Source: Dactylorhiza incarnata
Taxonomy: Eukaryota; Streptophyta; Magnoliopsida; Asparagales; Orchidaceae
Direction: 5' to 3'
Assembly (NCBI GenBank): GCA_033032865.1
Contig: JAWHQI010000065.1
Coordinates: forward strand, 3,348,001 to 3,412,000
Length of the DNA: 64,000 nucleotides
Shown: piece after piece, positions 1-9,740 of the stretch
Layout of the letters: the number at the start of each line of letters is the position of its first letter
How positions within the stretch are numbered: position 1 is the first letter of the stretch
Notes under the pieces: model-generated
Told to the model about the DNA's origin: nothing
The model's database searches: none
Seen by the model: only the letters and a program-made list of their open reading frames with translations
Program-made: the position numbers and the translations under genes

Positions 1-778
1 TCAACACCGATTCATCTTGGTGATGATTAACTACTTTACAAAGTGGATAGAGGCAATGCCTTGGCGAAGACTACGTCTCAGGTGATGAGAAACTTCCTTT
101 TGGGTGACATTGGCCCTTAGTTCGCCAACACCGAACTAGAGGAGTTTTGCAGGCAGATAGGGACTGACCTACGTTTCGCCTCGGTGCATCATCCCTGAAG
201 CAACGACCAGGTGGAGGTTGCAAATTAACTTATTCTCAACCTCTTGAAAAAGAAGGTTGAGAACTTTTGTGGCAATTGGGTGAAGCAGCTTCCTTCTGTC
301 TTGTGGGCGCTGAGAACCACCTCGAATTCATCCACAGGGGAAACTTCGTTCAAGCTATCCCATGGATCGGAAGCCCTCATTCCGGTAGAGTTCGAGGTAA
401 GCAGTCCTAAAGGGGTGGCGGCCGACGATGGAAGCGAGGTTTGGCGACTTGAGAACGAGGAGGCCCTAAGGGCTTCATTGGATTCAATAAAAGAACTATG
501 GTATCTCGCTACGACAAGGTAAGAGGAGGTCAAAAGGAGAATGACCAGATATTTTGACAAACACATTCGAATCAAGTAGTTTGAGAAGGGCGACCTGGTC
601 TTGAAGAAGTTCTCCGCCGCCGCCAGATTAGCGGCCGCAGGGAAGCTCAACCAGAACTGGGAAAGACCATTCATGGTCTTAGAAGCCCTCAAAACTGGAG
701 GATATCACCTACATAACCAAGAAGGCGAAGCACTCGGAAACACCTAGAGTGGGGATGACCCGAAAAGGTTATACCCTT
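1..778 (+). pseudogene. Tat-lineage Ty3/gypsy integrase, 3' end of pol (broken)
   Basis: This is the C-terminal half of a retrotransposon integrase, which inserts the cDNA copy into the genome. Readable blocks are INYFTKWIEAMP (about 28-63), GTDLRFASVHHP (about 160-195), SVLWALRTT with TGETSF (about 295-350) and the closing DPKRLYP (about 756-776). The wording and order match Tat/Retand-type elements. The first catalytic Asp of the core (usually IDYFTKW) is Asn here, and several stops and frameshifts interrupt the frame, so it is dead. The gene starts upstream of the window. The region downstream fits the unusually long 3' noncoding region of this lineage. Confidence 0.85.
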
Positions 779-1305
779 GAACAGACTGCTCGGGACGAGC
801 GTCGAGCGCAGGACTGGTCAGGCTAACCCTGTATTCTTGTCTTTCCATTTCAATACAATCTTCCAAGTTTTTCCAAAAAAATATTCTGTCCTGATACTCT
901 GTTTAAATGAAAAGTTAATGAGCCCCCAATCTCCGTAAGCATTCTAGGTTATGAACGTCCACCTCCCCGCTTGGAACCTTTTCTCGAGCAACGAGATGAT
1001 GCCTTGGGTCCCGTGAGTTCTCTTAAGTCAACGCCTCTGCAATCGTTGCCGAGATCAGCTCTCCCCATTGTATGCTGACCAACGACCCCATAAGGGCTCA
1101 TTCTTCTTGCCCGTCTATCGGTTGCTAGAAGGGAGGACAAAGTCATTGTCTAAAAAGTCTGAAAGAGACCGAGTCCTTGATAACCACAGAAGAACAAACT
1201 ATCACTTCATCATTAATCTAAAAATACATGTGCTGAGGAGACGCTAAAGCAGGTTAGTCGAACGTAACTCGCGTCAGGGGTAACAGAAAATGCTACTCTC
1301 CAAAG
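779..1305. other. 3' noncoding spacer of the Tat element
   Basis: No coding similarity was recognised. The stretch lies between the integrase end and the 75-bp tandem array and is best read as the first part of the element's 3' noncoding region. Confidence 0.5.
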
Positions 1306-2430
1306 CCTCGAATGCGTGAGTCGATCTAAGTCCATGCCTACGGGCTGTTCGTTGACCCCTCATGTGAATCTACTCCAAAACCTCGATTGTGTGAGTCGAT
1401 CTAAGTCCATGCCTACGGGCTGATCGTTGACCCCTCGAGTGATTCTACTCCAAAACCTCGAATGTGTGAGTCGATCTAAGTCCATGCCTACGGGCTGGCC
1501 GTTGACCCCTCGAGTGATCCTTTTCCAAAACGTCGATTGTGTGAGTCGATCTAAGTCCATGCCTATGGGCTGACCGTTGACCCCTCGAGTGATTCTACTC
1601 CAAAACCTTAATTGCTTGAGTCGATCTAAGTCCATGCCTTCGGGATGGCCGTTGACCCCTCGAGCGATCCGTTTCCAAACCTCGAATGCGTGAGTCGATC
1701 TAATTACATGCCTACGGGCTGACTGTTGATCCCTCGAGTGATTTTACTCTAAAACTTCGATTGCGTGAGACGATCTAAGTCCATGCCTACGGGTTGGCCA
1801 TTGACCCCTCAAGTGATTCTACTCCAAAACATCGATTGCGTGAGTCGATCTAAGTCCATGCCTACGATCTGGACATTAACCCCTCGAGTAATCCGTCTTC
1901 AAAACTTCGATTGTTTGAGTTGATCTGAAGCCATGCCTACTGGCTAGTCGTTGACCCCTCGAGTGATTCTATTCCAAAACCTCGATTGCCTGAGTCGATC
2001 TAAGTCCATGCCTTCGGGATGATCGTTGACCCCTTAACCGATCCGTCTCCAAAACATCGATTGCGTGAATCGATCTAAGTCCATGCCCTCAGGATGGTTG
2101 TTGACCCCTCAAGTGATCCGTCTCCAAACTTTGATTGCGTGAGTCGATCTAAGTCCATGTCTTCGGGATGGCCATTGACCCCCCGAGTGATCCGTCTCAA
2201 AAATCTCGATTGTGTGAGTCGATCTAAGTCCATGCCTACGAGCTGGCCATTGACCCCCCGAGTGATTCTACTCCAAAACCCCGATTGCGTGAGTCGATCT
2301 AAGTCCATGCCTTCGGGATAGCCGTTGGCCCCTCGAGTGATCCGTCTCCAAAATGTTGATTGCGTGGGTCGATCTAAGTCCATGCCTACGGATTGGCCGT
2401 TGACCCCTCGAGTGATTATACTCCAAAGCC
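1306..2430. repeat. 75-bp tandem array, about 15 copies
   Basis: Each unit carries GTGAGTCGATCTAAGTCCAT, a variable CCTACGGGCTG/CTTCGGGATG segment, TTGACCCCTCGAGTGAT and CTCCAAAA. Copies differ by several bases, so the array is old. Because 75 is divisible by three, fortuitous open frames run through it (for example a 25-residue repeat starting MDLDRLTQS on the minus strand). These are side effects, not genes. Tandem arrays between pol and the 3' LTR are typical of Tat/Ogre elements. Confidence 0.9.
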
Positions 2431-2836
2431 TCGAATGCGTGAGTCAGCTTTAGTCCAGGCCTCTGCAACTGCAGTCGAGACCAACTCTTCGTTGCATGTT
2501 GGCTGCTGACCCCTCGGGTGATAGTCCCTCACAAGTAAGAATCACTTTTTGTCCTATGAGCCTAAGCGTGTCCTCGTGCTTTTCGTCCTATGAGCCTAAG
2601 TGTGTCCTCGTGCTTTTCGTCCTAAGAGCCTAAACGAACCCTCGAAGTTACGAGCATGTATTGGAAAAAAGATAAAGCATAAACTAGCAAATGAATGCAA
2701 AAAATTTGTAGCTTTCTTTTGAATTAATAATTCGCGTATACATCTTGCAAGAAAGAACAAAAAGGGCGTCCTAAAATATAGGCCTCGGTGAAGCTTAGAC
2801 CTTGCCTCGCCAAATCGCCTCACCGTGCCCACCCGG
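2431..2836. repeat. Noncoding spacer with a 34-bp repeat (about 3 copies)
   Basis: The sequence GTCCTATGAGCCTAAG followed by TGTCCTCGTGCTTTTC begins at 2551, 2585 and 2619, a 34-bp period. The rest shows no coding signal. It lies just beyond the 3' end of the antisense coding remnant on the minus strand. Confidence 0.6.
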
Positions 2837-4773
2837 TCACTCAGCGCTTACAGGTGACATGGCCATGAAGTGCCTCGAGCTGGAGGAGGCGTCCCTAGAT
2901 GTCGAGGCTGAACCGTTGCAATGAGAGGGCTCGCACCTTGATCCACCGGCCGAACCATTGCCGTGAGAGGACAAGCCCAGGTCCAAGTCGAAGTCGAACT
3001 CGTCGGACGAGATCTCGCCGAGCTCTGCATTGAATATCTCAGGAAGGAGAGACTCCGCGGTTATATGCTCGCCTTCTTCGACCAACCTCTCCATTCGCCT
3101 CAGGAGGGTGAGCATTAGCTCACCCCCATCCTTGAAGTACAGACGCTACATTGAGCGAAGTTCAGCTCACGAGAACCTCAGAGGCTCCTCCTTTGATGAG
3201 GCCTACAGAGCGGGCAACGTGGTAGATTATGAGCGCGCAGTGGCGAGCTAGAGCTTCAGAGCCTCCACCTCGTCTTGAAGGCCTTTGTTCTTCTGCTCCA
3301 AAAGCGAAATCTCCGTCGCAGCAAGCACCTTGACAGACTAAAACGAAAAATGCCAAGTTAGAATCTGATTATGCAGGCAACATCCAAACAAAGGGTGAGA
3401 AGAATTTACCTCAGCCACATCGCGCACTCCCTTGGCATTCCGAAGCTCGGCGAGCTCTCCCTCGGCCCCAACCAACATCCTCGGTGGCCTCGACCAATTT
3501 TTCCCTGGCCTCGGCCAACTGCTCGCCGGTCTTAGTCTGATTTTGCGCAGCCTCCGCATTCTCTTCCGCCGTCTTCTCGTCGGCACCCACCCGCAATGTT
3601 TTGACGCAATGAATATGCCTACTCGCCAGCGAATGCGTGAGCTCGGTTGTCCTTAACACCGAGCGCGAGGACTAATACACGATGTATCCCGTTGAGGCCT
3701 GAGAGAGCTCTTCGACATCATCCCGCCCGTACATAGCATACATGATGTTATACGCGTCGTCATTAGGCTCGCTATCCCCTGCCCAGGAAGGCAGGAAGGT
3801 GCTAACAAACACCTAGTTCTGCATCGCTTCCCACACGAGCAGAGGTTCACCGGTGATGTCCGTCCTGCTGCTCCCTCGCCCAAAGTTGAAATGGGCCTCG
3901 AGGTTCTCGGGAACCTCAGGTTCTTTAGGGGCAAACTCCGAAGCTTCCATGAGGTCGCGGTGGGCGGTTTGCTTCCTGCGTCTTTTGGGAGGCCCCGCAG
4001 GTTCAGGTGCCAAGCTCATAGACCTCTTGCCTTTGAGGTTTCCAGGTTCATCCTCAAGCACCTTAATCAGCTCAGCAGGAGGAAGAGTTCGCTTCGCGTG
4101 CGAGGGCTCCTCCTCGCCGATCCTCATCCCACGGGGAGGGAGCGACGTCCTGCAAAGAGAGGCAAAAACGTCAAATGATTTTAGGTCGCTAGAGTGAAAG
4201 CGAGGTAACCAGTCCTCACACATACTTGCACTGGGGTCGACGTAAACAAGTACGGACTCGTCGTCACAGCTGGACGACGTCCATCACTCTTCGAAAGAGC
4301 GAGAGGTACAAACCTTCCGAGGTCGGGGGAATGTGAGGTGGCTTGTATTAGGCCTCCTCCCTCTGAATCAGTCGGTAGGGTATCGAGTTGAAGGGACCTC
4401 GCACGATCAAAAACTTGAAGTTCCACTTGTGGAATTTGTTTTGGGTCTCCGTCACTTTGAGGGAGATCCCGCTAAAGTAGGCAATCCCTACGTGGGTCGC
4501 CTTCTTGGAAAGAAGCTTACGGAAGACAGCGAAGTCAAAGACGACTCCGACCTCGCACAAGAAGCATACGAGAGCCATTATGGCCGCGATCCCGTTTTGT
4601 TTGATTTTGGCGGGAACGAGGCCATAATTGTTCAGAATCAACCGAACTTCTAGCCAGAAAGGGACGTGAAGTCCCATCTCAAAATGGGCCATGGTGATGA
4701 CGAGTTCATCCTGGAATAAAGAGTTCAGGCGCTCTTCGGGTTCATCTCTGCGAGCAGAGAACCCTTTCGACAA
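2837..4773 (-). pseudogene. Antisense ORF of Tat element, Transposase_28-like domain plus coiled coil (broken)
   Basis: Read on the minus strand, the N-terminal 140 residues (4773 down to about 4348) contain MAHFEMGLHVPF, LILNNYGLVPAKI and a WNFKFLIVRGP block. This pattern matches the plant 'putative gypsy type transposon' domain (Pfam Transposase_28) found in antisense ORFs of Tat/Grande elements. Next come a basic KRRRK stretch (about 4000) and a Glu/Ala-rich coiled coil (AEENAEAAQ, QLAEAREKLVEATED, about 3600-3480). The coiled coil continues after a frameshift and a likely intron as LEQKNKGLQDEVEALK (about 3300-3250), followed by an acidic tail (3115-2837). Frameshifts and stops make it a pseudogene. 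The family assignment is from memory of conserved patterns, and the protein's role is unknown. Confidence 0.6.
3338..3409 (-). other. Putative 72-nt spliceosomal intron in the antisense ORF
   Basis: On the minus strand the sequence reads CTGAG|GTAAAT ... TTCGTTTTAG|TCTGTC. Removing these 72 nt joins AKGVRDVAE to SVKVLAATEISLLEQKNKG in one frame and continues the coiled coil. Without removal a stop follows. The T-rich tract before the AG supports a real acceptor. A second candidate of 75 nt lies at 7887-7813 (AAG|GTAACA ... TTTTTTGACAG|CTC). Confidence 0.55.
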
Positions 4774-5354
4774 TTAATTCTTCCTGAAGAGGGCGAGCTC
4801 GTCAGTTGTTGTTTTTGCTCGCTTGGAATTTGGCCTCGATGAAGTTGTCCGCGCAGTGAAGGCGACCCTCCGTCTCTTTGGAGCGCTTTCCTTCAGCAGG
4901 CGAGCCTATATCTGCAAATGGCGAACAAGACCTCGCAACACTGAAATCATTTACAAAGGCCTGGTAGAGGAAATAACGTATTTTAGTCAGCGAAGGGACC
5001 CCCTATTTATAAGGATCGGCCACTGAAGTTGCAAGGCCGAGGTTCAGGCGCATTCCTGCCAGGCGGGCTTACGTTGTGAAGGCGAGGACTCGCCAGGTCG
5101 CGAGAGCCTCACTATAACAAAAAATAATAATCTTCTCATCTTAAGCCCTGACGAGGTGTCTTGCATAAAAGTGAACTCAACAACAATAAGAAATGAAGCT
5201 CGCCCGACGGCAAGGTGAAAACGTGAGCAAAAAATTTAAACACACTAGATGGCGAAGGCTATTACCAAATAACACAAATTAGTTCGGCACAGTATTAAAA
5301 TACATCATCAATTAAAAGTACAAAGTAAACACTTGGAGAGCGAACTCCTCAGGC
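4774..5354 (-). other. Leader region of the Transposase_28-like antisense ORF
   Basis: No long open frame fits the neighbouring remnants. The stretch includes the minus-strand TATA box at 5004-5011 and separates two antisense coding blocks, so it reads as promoter and leader of the first and 3' flank of the second. Confidence 0.4.
5004..5011 (-). promoter_or_regulatory. Minus-strand TATA box upstream of antisense ORF
   Basis: The minus strand reads CCTTATAAATAGGGGG, a strong plant TATA box, about 230 nt upstream of the ATG at 4773 of the Transposase_28-like ORF. Its position and orientation fit an independent antisense promoter. Confidence 0.5.
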
Positions 5355-6260
5355 CCCGCGGAAGGGGCCGTGTAGTTGCGCGGCGATCATATGAGTAGAC
5401 CACCAGCCGACCTCGCGCGCGGCCTGCAACTCCTCCTGGGCCTTGTTGAGTCCCTTCATATGGTGGCAGATGATTTCTTCTGTTCACCTGATGTGGTCGC
5501 TCATCCTCGCCTTGTCCCCGGGGAAGCCCGCACTCCTGGAGAGGTTGTGGATGTTGTCCATCTGCCTTGCCTTGTGCTCCACCTCGGCCATCCACACCTC
5601 CAAACACTGAATATCAAAATACTTGCGCTCGACACTTTCGAGCCGAGGAGTGAACTTTTCAACAAGGGATAGTCGAGCCTCCACCGTGATTAGACGGGGG
5701 TTAAGCTCGCTCGCAGCTAACGCCTTCAGCTGGACGTCATAGGCGGCGTGCAGAGCAAGAGAGCGAGCCCTGTACTCGGCGAAGGAGTCGTCGGGGCTGC
5801 AAAGAACCCGCTGGACGGCCAGGGAGAATGGCGCCGAGGCGACTCCGCGGGAGGAGCTGGACTTGTGGAAGGTAGGATTGATCAAATCCTTATTACAAGA
5901 TAATCGACTGCTCGGTGAAGAGGCTACAAACGAGGAAAGCTTACCGCGGTGGTGGCCTGGGCTCTCTCTGCACCGATGAGGAGAGCGGTAGCGAGGTCTT
6001 TTTTCCTCGTGACCACGACGATAATCTCGCGAGTCATGTTGGCGGCGAAGCCCGCTTGACTCGCTACGATCTGAGCGAGGCGCCACCTCTGGACCCTTCC
6101 TACGTGCCGATGGCTTGACGGTGGGCGCTGCAGAAGAGGGCGCTGTATCAGACACCCGCGAAGAGGTCTGTATCAACGCTGAGAAAGGGCTTGACATCAA
6201 TATTAAAGGAGTCCCCAGCGTGGTTGTGCCGCGAGGAAGAAAAGAAGATTGCCCATTCAT
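5355..6260 (-). pseudogene. Second antisense ORF block, coiled-coil protein of unknown function (broken)
   Basis: An open frame runs on the minus strand from an ATG at 6260 to a TGA at 5483. It continues in the same frame to a stop near 5355 (EEIICHHMKGLNKAQEELQA then GWWSTHMIAAQLHGPF), so one stop interrupts about 300 codons. The N-terminus is Ser/Arg/His-rich with EEKRPRYRSPHR. The C-terminal half is a likely coiled coil (VEARLSLVEKFTPRLESVER, EVWMAEVEHKARQ). I recognise no family. Codon-like composition over a long GC-rich span and its place beside the other antisense remnants suggest a former gene of the same element. A GTAAGC donor-like site near 5948 may mark an intron. Confidence 0.45.
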
Positions 6261-6453
6261 CGATTGCCCATTGGATCGGGGCGGGGTAGAGTATTATTGA
6301 GAATGAAGACAAGAGAGCAAGGGTATAAGATCGAACCTGAATATACCGATTCTTTATCCTTGCACTGCCTAAAGAATCCCCCTGCGCACGCTGATAGTCC
6401 CCGAAAAGGTCGGGTGAAGGCGCCAGGCTTTGCCATCTTCTCTTCTGGTATTG

Positions 6454-6460
6454 TATATAT
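6454..6460 (-). promoter_or_regulatory. Possible minus-strand TATA box upstream of second antisense ORF
   Basis: The minus strand reads GGATATATACAATACC about 195 nt upstream of the ATG at 6260, a spacing close to that of the first antisense block. The match is weaker than the TATAAATA boxes at 5004 and 8288. Confidence 0.3.
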
Positions 6461-6570
6461 CCACTCTCTCACCCTTCTGAGTTGGTGGACCGGGCCCACC
6501 CCTATACGCGAGACCCCAAAGGGAAGGGCTTTCGTGGGAATGGGACTCAAGAGGAGTGCTGATCTCTGCG

Positions 6571-8253
6571 TTACTGTGTACTTCCTATAGTAGATCCAAC
6601 TTTGAAAATTGAGGTCGTGACGACGATGCTCGTCGAAGGCATGTTGGGCTCTGACGGTCCTGAGGATTTCTGCCCGCTTGTCACTGGCATGGTCGTGGTC
6701 GCGTTGAGCACCTCCAAGAAGCGAGCATACTTGGAGTTTGGAGTCAGCTCCTTGGCCACATCGTCAACAGGAAGTGTAAAGTATGGTTATCCGAATCATA
6801 GGATCTTACGATCCTACAATCCCGAATTTGTAAATCGATCCGGATCTTACCCAGGATCTAAATCGACACCTCTATGACTGAGATCACGATCCGGATCTTA
6901 GGATCTTTAGGATCACGATCCCGACCCGATTCTATCGGTTCAGCCAAATGGAACTAGAAACATGTCAAACTCTATCCTGACCCCATTCAACCGGTCCAAC
7001 GCCCATACCCCATCGCTTAACCCTATCCCAATCCTGACCCCCATACCCCATCGCATAATCTTATCTTTCCGCTTTACCCTATCTCAAGTGACGACTGCAA
7101 ACGAAGGCCAAGGGTGACGTCTTCGATCGCTTCCAGTCCAGACAACTTCATTTTCCTTTCTTACCAAGTTTCATTTCAGGTGGGGACAGTGTCTTCTCCT
7201 CTATTCCAGCGTATGAGCAATCCAGTGACTTCCTGCTTCCAAGCCGACGTTTTCTCTTCCTTTCTAATGTACAAGAAATCCAGCATACGAGCAATCCAGG
7301 CTTCCTCCTTCCAACGTACGAGCAATCTAGCAATCTAACTGATTTAGTTATTCAATTATTTTTTGATATAATTATTCACATACTGTTCAATTTAATGATT
7401 TTTGGTTAATTGAGGACGTAATTTGATGATACAATGTTCAATTTTATATTTTTAGTCTTAATTTATGAATGTTGTATGATCTTGCGATCCTCGATCCGAT
7501 CCGATCCAACCTCGAAACGATCTCACCTAGGATCTCGATCCTGACAACCTTGGTGTAAACAACTTCGTTGCCTGCAAGGTCGTTGGAGTAACCTCCTCAG
7601 GCAGGGGCGAGGTCTTCAGGGCCGCGACAGGGACGTGCACTGCATGCAACTCAGTTAGTAAAGCGTTGAGGACGCGCTTCAGAGGATGAGGGAGTCTACT
7701 CACTAGGTGTAGCGGCCGTAGAGGCCCCACCGTTTTTACCTCGTGAAGGAGAGGAGACGTCGTAGTCGCCCATGGTCAGGTCCGTGATGGTCCCGATGGC
7801 CGCCTGGGAGAGCTGTCAAAAAAGCGGAAGCGGTTAGTTTCAACGCCAAGCGAGACTTCGACAGATCAGACACGAGCTCGATGTTACCTTATCAATCCTC
7901 TCCGGACGAGGGTCCGAAGCGAATCAACAGTGGCAAAGGAGTCGGTCTTCTTTGCGCGGGGGGGGGGGGGGGGGGGGGAGGGCTCATCCTCCTTCCTGAG
8001 GAGCTCGGCCTCGCCCAATCCTCGACCCTAGGAAGCCATGACCTCGACTCGCTTCCTCTTCTTCTCTCTCTATTCTCTCGCGCCTCAGGAGGTCGTGAGA
8101 GATGATATTTCCGGACGTAGCTCGGAAGTTGCTCGCCACCAAGGTCTCAGCTATTAGAATCAGGCGAGGCCTGCGTGAAGACCCTACCTTCACCTCAGGA
8201 GGCGAGGTAACCATCTTCTTGGAGAGCGATGTCTCTTCCTTATGGACAACCAT
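6571..8253 (-). pseudogene. Third antisense ORF block, split by a hAT-like insertion
   Basis: The minus strand can be followed from MVVHKEETSLSKKM (ATG at 8253) to a basic/acidic segment LLRRERIEREEEEASR. A long C-run (G21 on the plus strand at 7958-7978) intervenes, then LSQAAIGTITDLTMGDYD (about 7810-7760) and LQATKLFT (about 7575-7555). After the hAT-like element the frame resumes as LPVDDVAKELTPNSKYARF and ends near 6571. Stops and frameshifts are present. No known family is recognised. It is the most upstream, on the minus strand, of the three antisense blocks and directly abuts the end of the internal region before the 3' LTR. Confidence 0.4.
6781..7552. mobile_element. Non-autonomous hAT-like element, 772 bp
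   Basis: It is flanked by GTGTAAA at 6774-6780 and 7553-7559 (7 of 8 bases identical if the 8-bp hAT convention is used). The ends are loosely inverted: the right end read inward is CAAGGTTGTCAGGATCG and the left end is GTATGGTTATCCGAATC. Both subterminal regions are dense in GATC/GGATCTTA motifs. No transposase is present. Its removal rejoins the antisense frame KLFT|LPVDD. Confidence 0.6.
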
Positions 8254-8287
8254 GATCCAAGGAGTAAGTTTCAGAAGTTCCAACTCC

Positions 8288-8295
8288 TATTTATA
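8288..8295 (-). promoter_or_regulatory. Minus-strand TATA box upstream of third antisense ORF
   Basis: The minus strand reads CCCCTATAAATAGGAG. The ATG at 8253 lies 35 nt downstream, so a transcript starting about 25-30 nt after the box would have a very short leader. Confidence 0.45.
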
Positions 8296-8380
8296 GGGGA
8301 GGGAGGGCTGACACCCCCATCTCGGCAGAACCGCAGCTCAAATAAGGGATAGATTCTTTCCGAGCTCTACGAGAGCTCAT

Positions 8381-8720
8381 AAAGAGCGGGGACTGTGTAC
8401 AACCCGTATTCGACGAGGTAGACCCAAGCCTGAATATAGGCCCCCAGGGCCCCAGAAGGTGGACCACAGACCCAAAACATTCATCCCAGAGACAATTGGA
8501 GCTCATCCAGAGCTTGCCCACTTTCCTGATCAGCTCGCCAGCGAGCTCAGAAGGGTGGAAGCTCGGCTCGCCTATGATCTCGTCAGGTTGATATTCGGCT
8601 CGCCTCCTTGCCCATGAAACAATCGTTTGACGAACCTATCAACAAGCTCCTTTAAGCTTGCAGCTGAGCTCCCGTGTTGAAACTCATCTCACCAGCTGTG
8701 CTCCTACCCCTAGTAGATAG
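8381..8720 (+). repeat. Polypurine tract and start of the Tat element's 3' LTR (truncated)
   Basis: AAAGAGCGGGGACTG ends just before TGTACAACCC at 8396. The young Tat-like element in this window has the same junction (AAAGAGCGGGGATTG then TGTACAACCC at 44477), where the LTR boundary is proved by the target-site duplication. By analogy the 3' LTR starts at 8396. No end matching TTTCAACA was found, and copia sequence appears by 8772, so the LTR is truncated or diverged near 8720. Confidence 0.55.
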
Positions 8721-8771
8721 GATGAAATGGTTGTAAAAAGTTCCACGAATGCCAGTTTCCAAAATTATAAG

Positions 8772-9211
8772 GACGCCTCAAAGTCTCAATCAGGTTATAT
8801 ATTTTGCCTAAATGAAGGTGATGTAAGCTGGAAGAGTTTAAAGCAAGAGATATTGGTTGAATCTACAATCGAGATTGAGTATATCGCTGCTGCTAATGCA
8901 ATATAAGAGGTTGTTTTGATGTATAAGTTTATTAACGAGCTTGATGTAGTTACTAGCATTGTCGGTCCAGTGAGTATTTACTGCGACAATAATGCGACCG
9001 TTGCACATGCCAAAGAGCCTAGATCTAATCAGTGCTCTAAGTACATACTATGGTAGTTCCATCTCATTCAAGAGATCATCGAGAGAGGAGATGTGAACAT
9101 ATGCAGAGTGCCGACTGACGACAATATTGAAGATCCACTTACGAAGACTCTTCCTCAGAGGAAGCATGATGGTCATACTAGATCACTTAGTATTAGATAC
9201 CTGCATGATTA
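8772..9211 (+). pseudogene. Ty1/copia RNase H, 3' end of pol (broken)
   Basis: The translation shows SQSGYIFCLNEGDVSWKS, STIEIEYIAAANA, VSIYCDNNATVAHAKEP and VPTDDNIEDPLTKTLPQ in order, the standard end of a copia pol (RNase H of the reverse transcriptase, which removes RNA from the RNA/DNA hybrid). In-frame stops at about 8906 and 9053 disable it. Nothing upstream of the RNase H is present; the junction with the Tat LTR lies between 8720 and 8772. Confidence 0.75.
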
Positions 9212-9740
9212 ACTCTGGTGAGAGACTTGTGGATTTTGGCTTTGTCAGTTGTATGTTCATGTGATGACTAGTATTATTATTCTATTTATATATGTAAGAC
9301 TTTTTCTATTATTATGTCTATTTCTTTATATTGATAGTATAATTGAACATACTATGTCTTTAAAGTACTTGTTTCTATAGGATTTTAAGTGTGCGACTTG
9401 AATATAAGACCTTATATTTCATGTATATTTGTTATAAAAGTCAATCTTTGTACTTCCTCAATTTAGATATTAGATACCAGATGTAGTTCTTATATTTGTG
9501 TTAATATGCTGGAACCGAGAAAGAGAAAAATGTTGGCTAAACACGAAGTGAACCTATGTGTTGGATTTTAAGTGTGTGACTTGAATATGAGATCCTATGT
9601 TTCATGTATACTTTGGGGATTGCTATATATGTGTCACAAGTAGTTCTCACAGTTATAATGATATGTGTGGTTCTTTGACCTGAAGTCACTACGGTTATTA
9701 TATGATGTGAATTATACTTTGATACCAATTAAAGTCTTCC
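9212..9740. other. AT-rich stretch, probably remains of a copia 3' LTR
   Basis: No coding sequence was recognised. A block containing GATTTTAAGTGTGCGACTTG followed by a TTTCATGTATA motif (about 9383-9428) recurs in similar form at about 9564-9612. The position directly after a copia pol end suggests 3' UTR or LTR, but no second LTR copy is available for comparison. Confidence 0.3.

Noticed and set aside
1360..2468. Minus-strand repeat proteins (MDLDRLTQS units)
   Set aside because: By-product of a 75-bp tandem array in a 3' noncoding region.
4150..4230. Intron in the first antisense block (CAA|GTATGT ... TTTGCAG|GAC)
   Set aside because: Both sites look good, but joining does not lead into the long downstream frame; a frameshift would also be needed.
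5862..5948. Intron in the second antisense block (CG|GTAAGC ... CACAAG|TCC)
   Set aside because: The donor is good, but the sequence is open through the segment and splicing would not preserve the frame, so I kept it only as a possibility.
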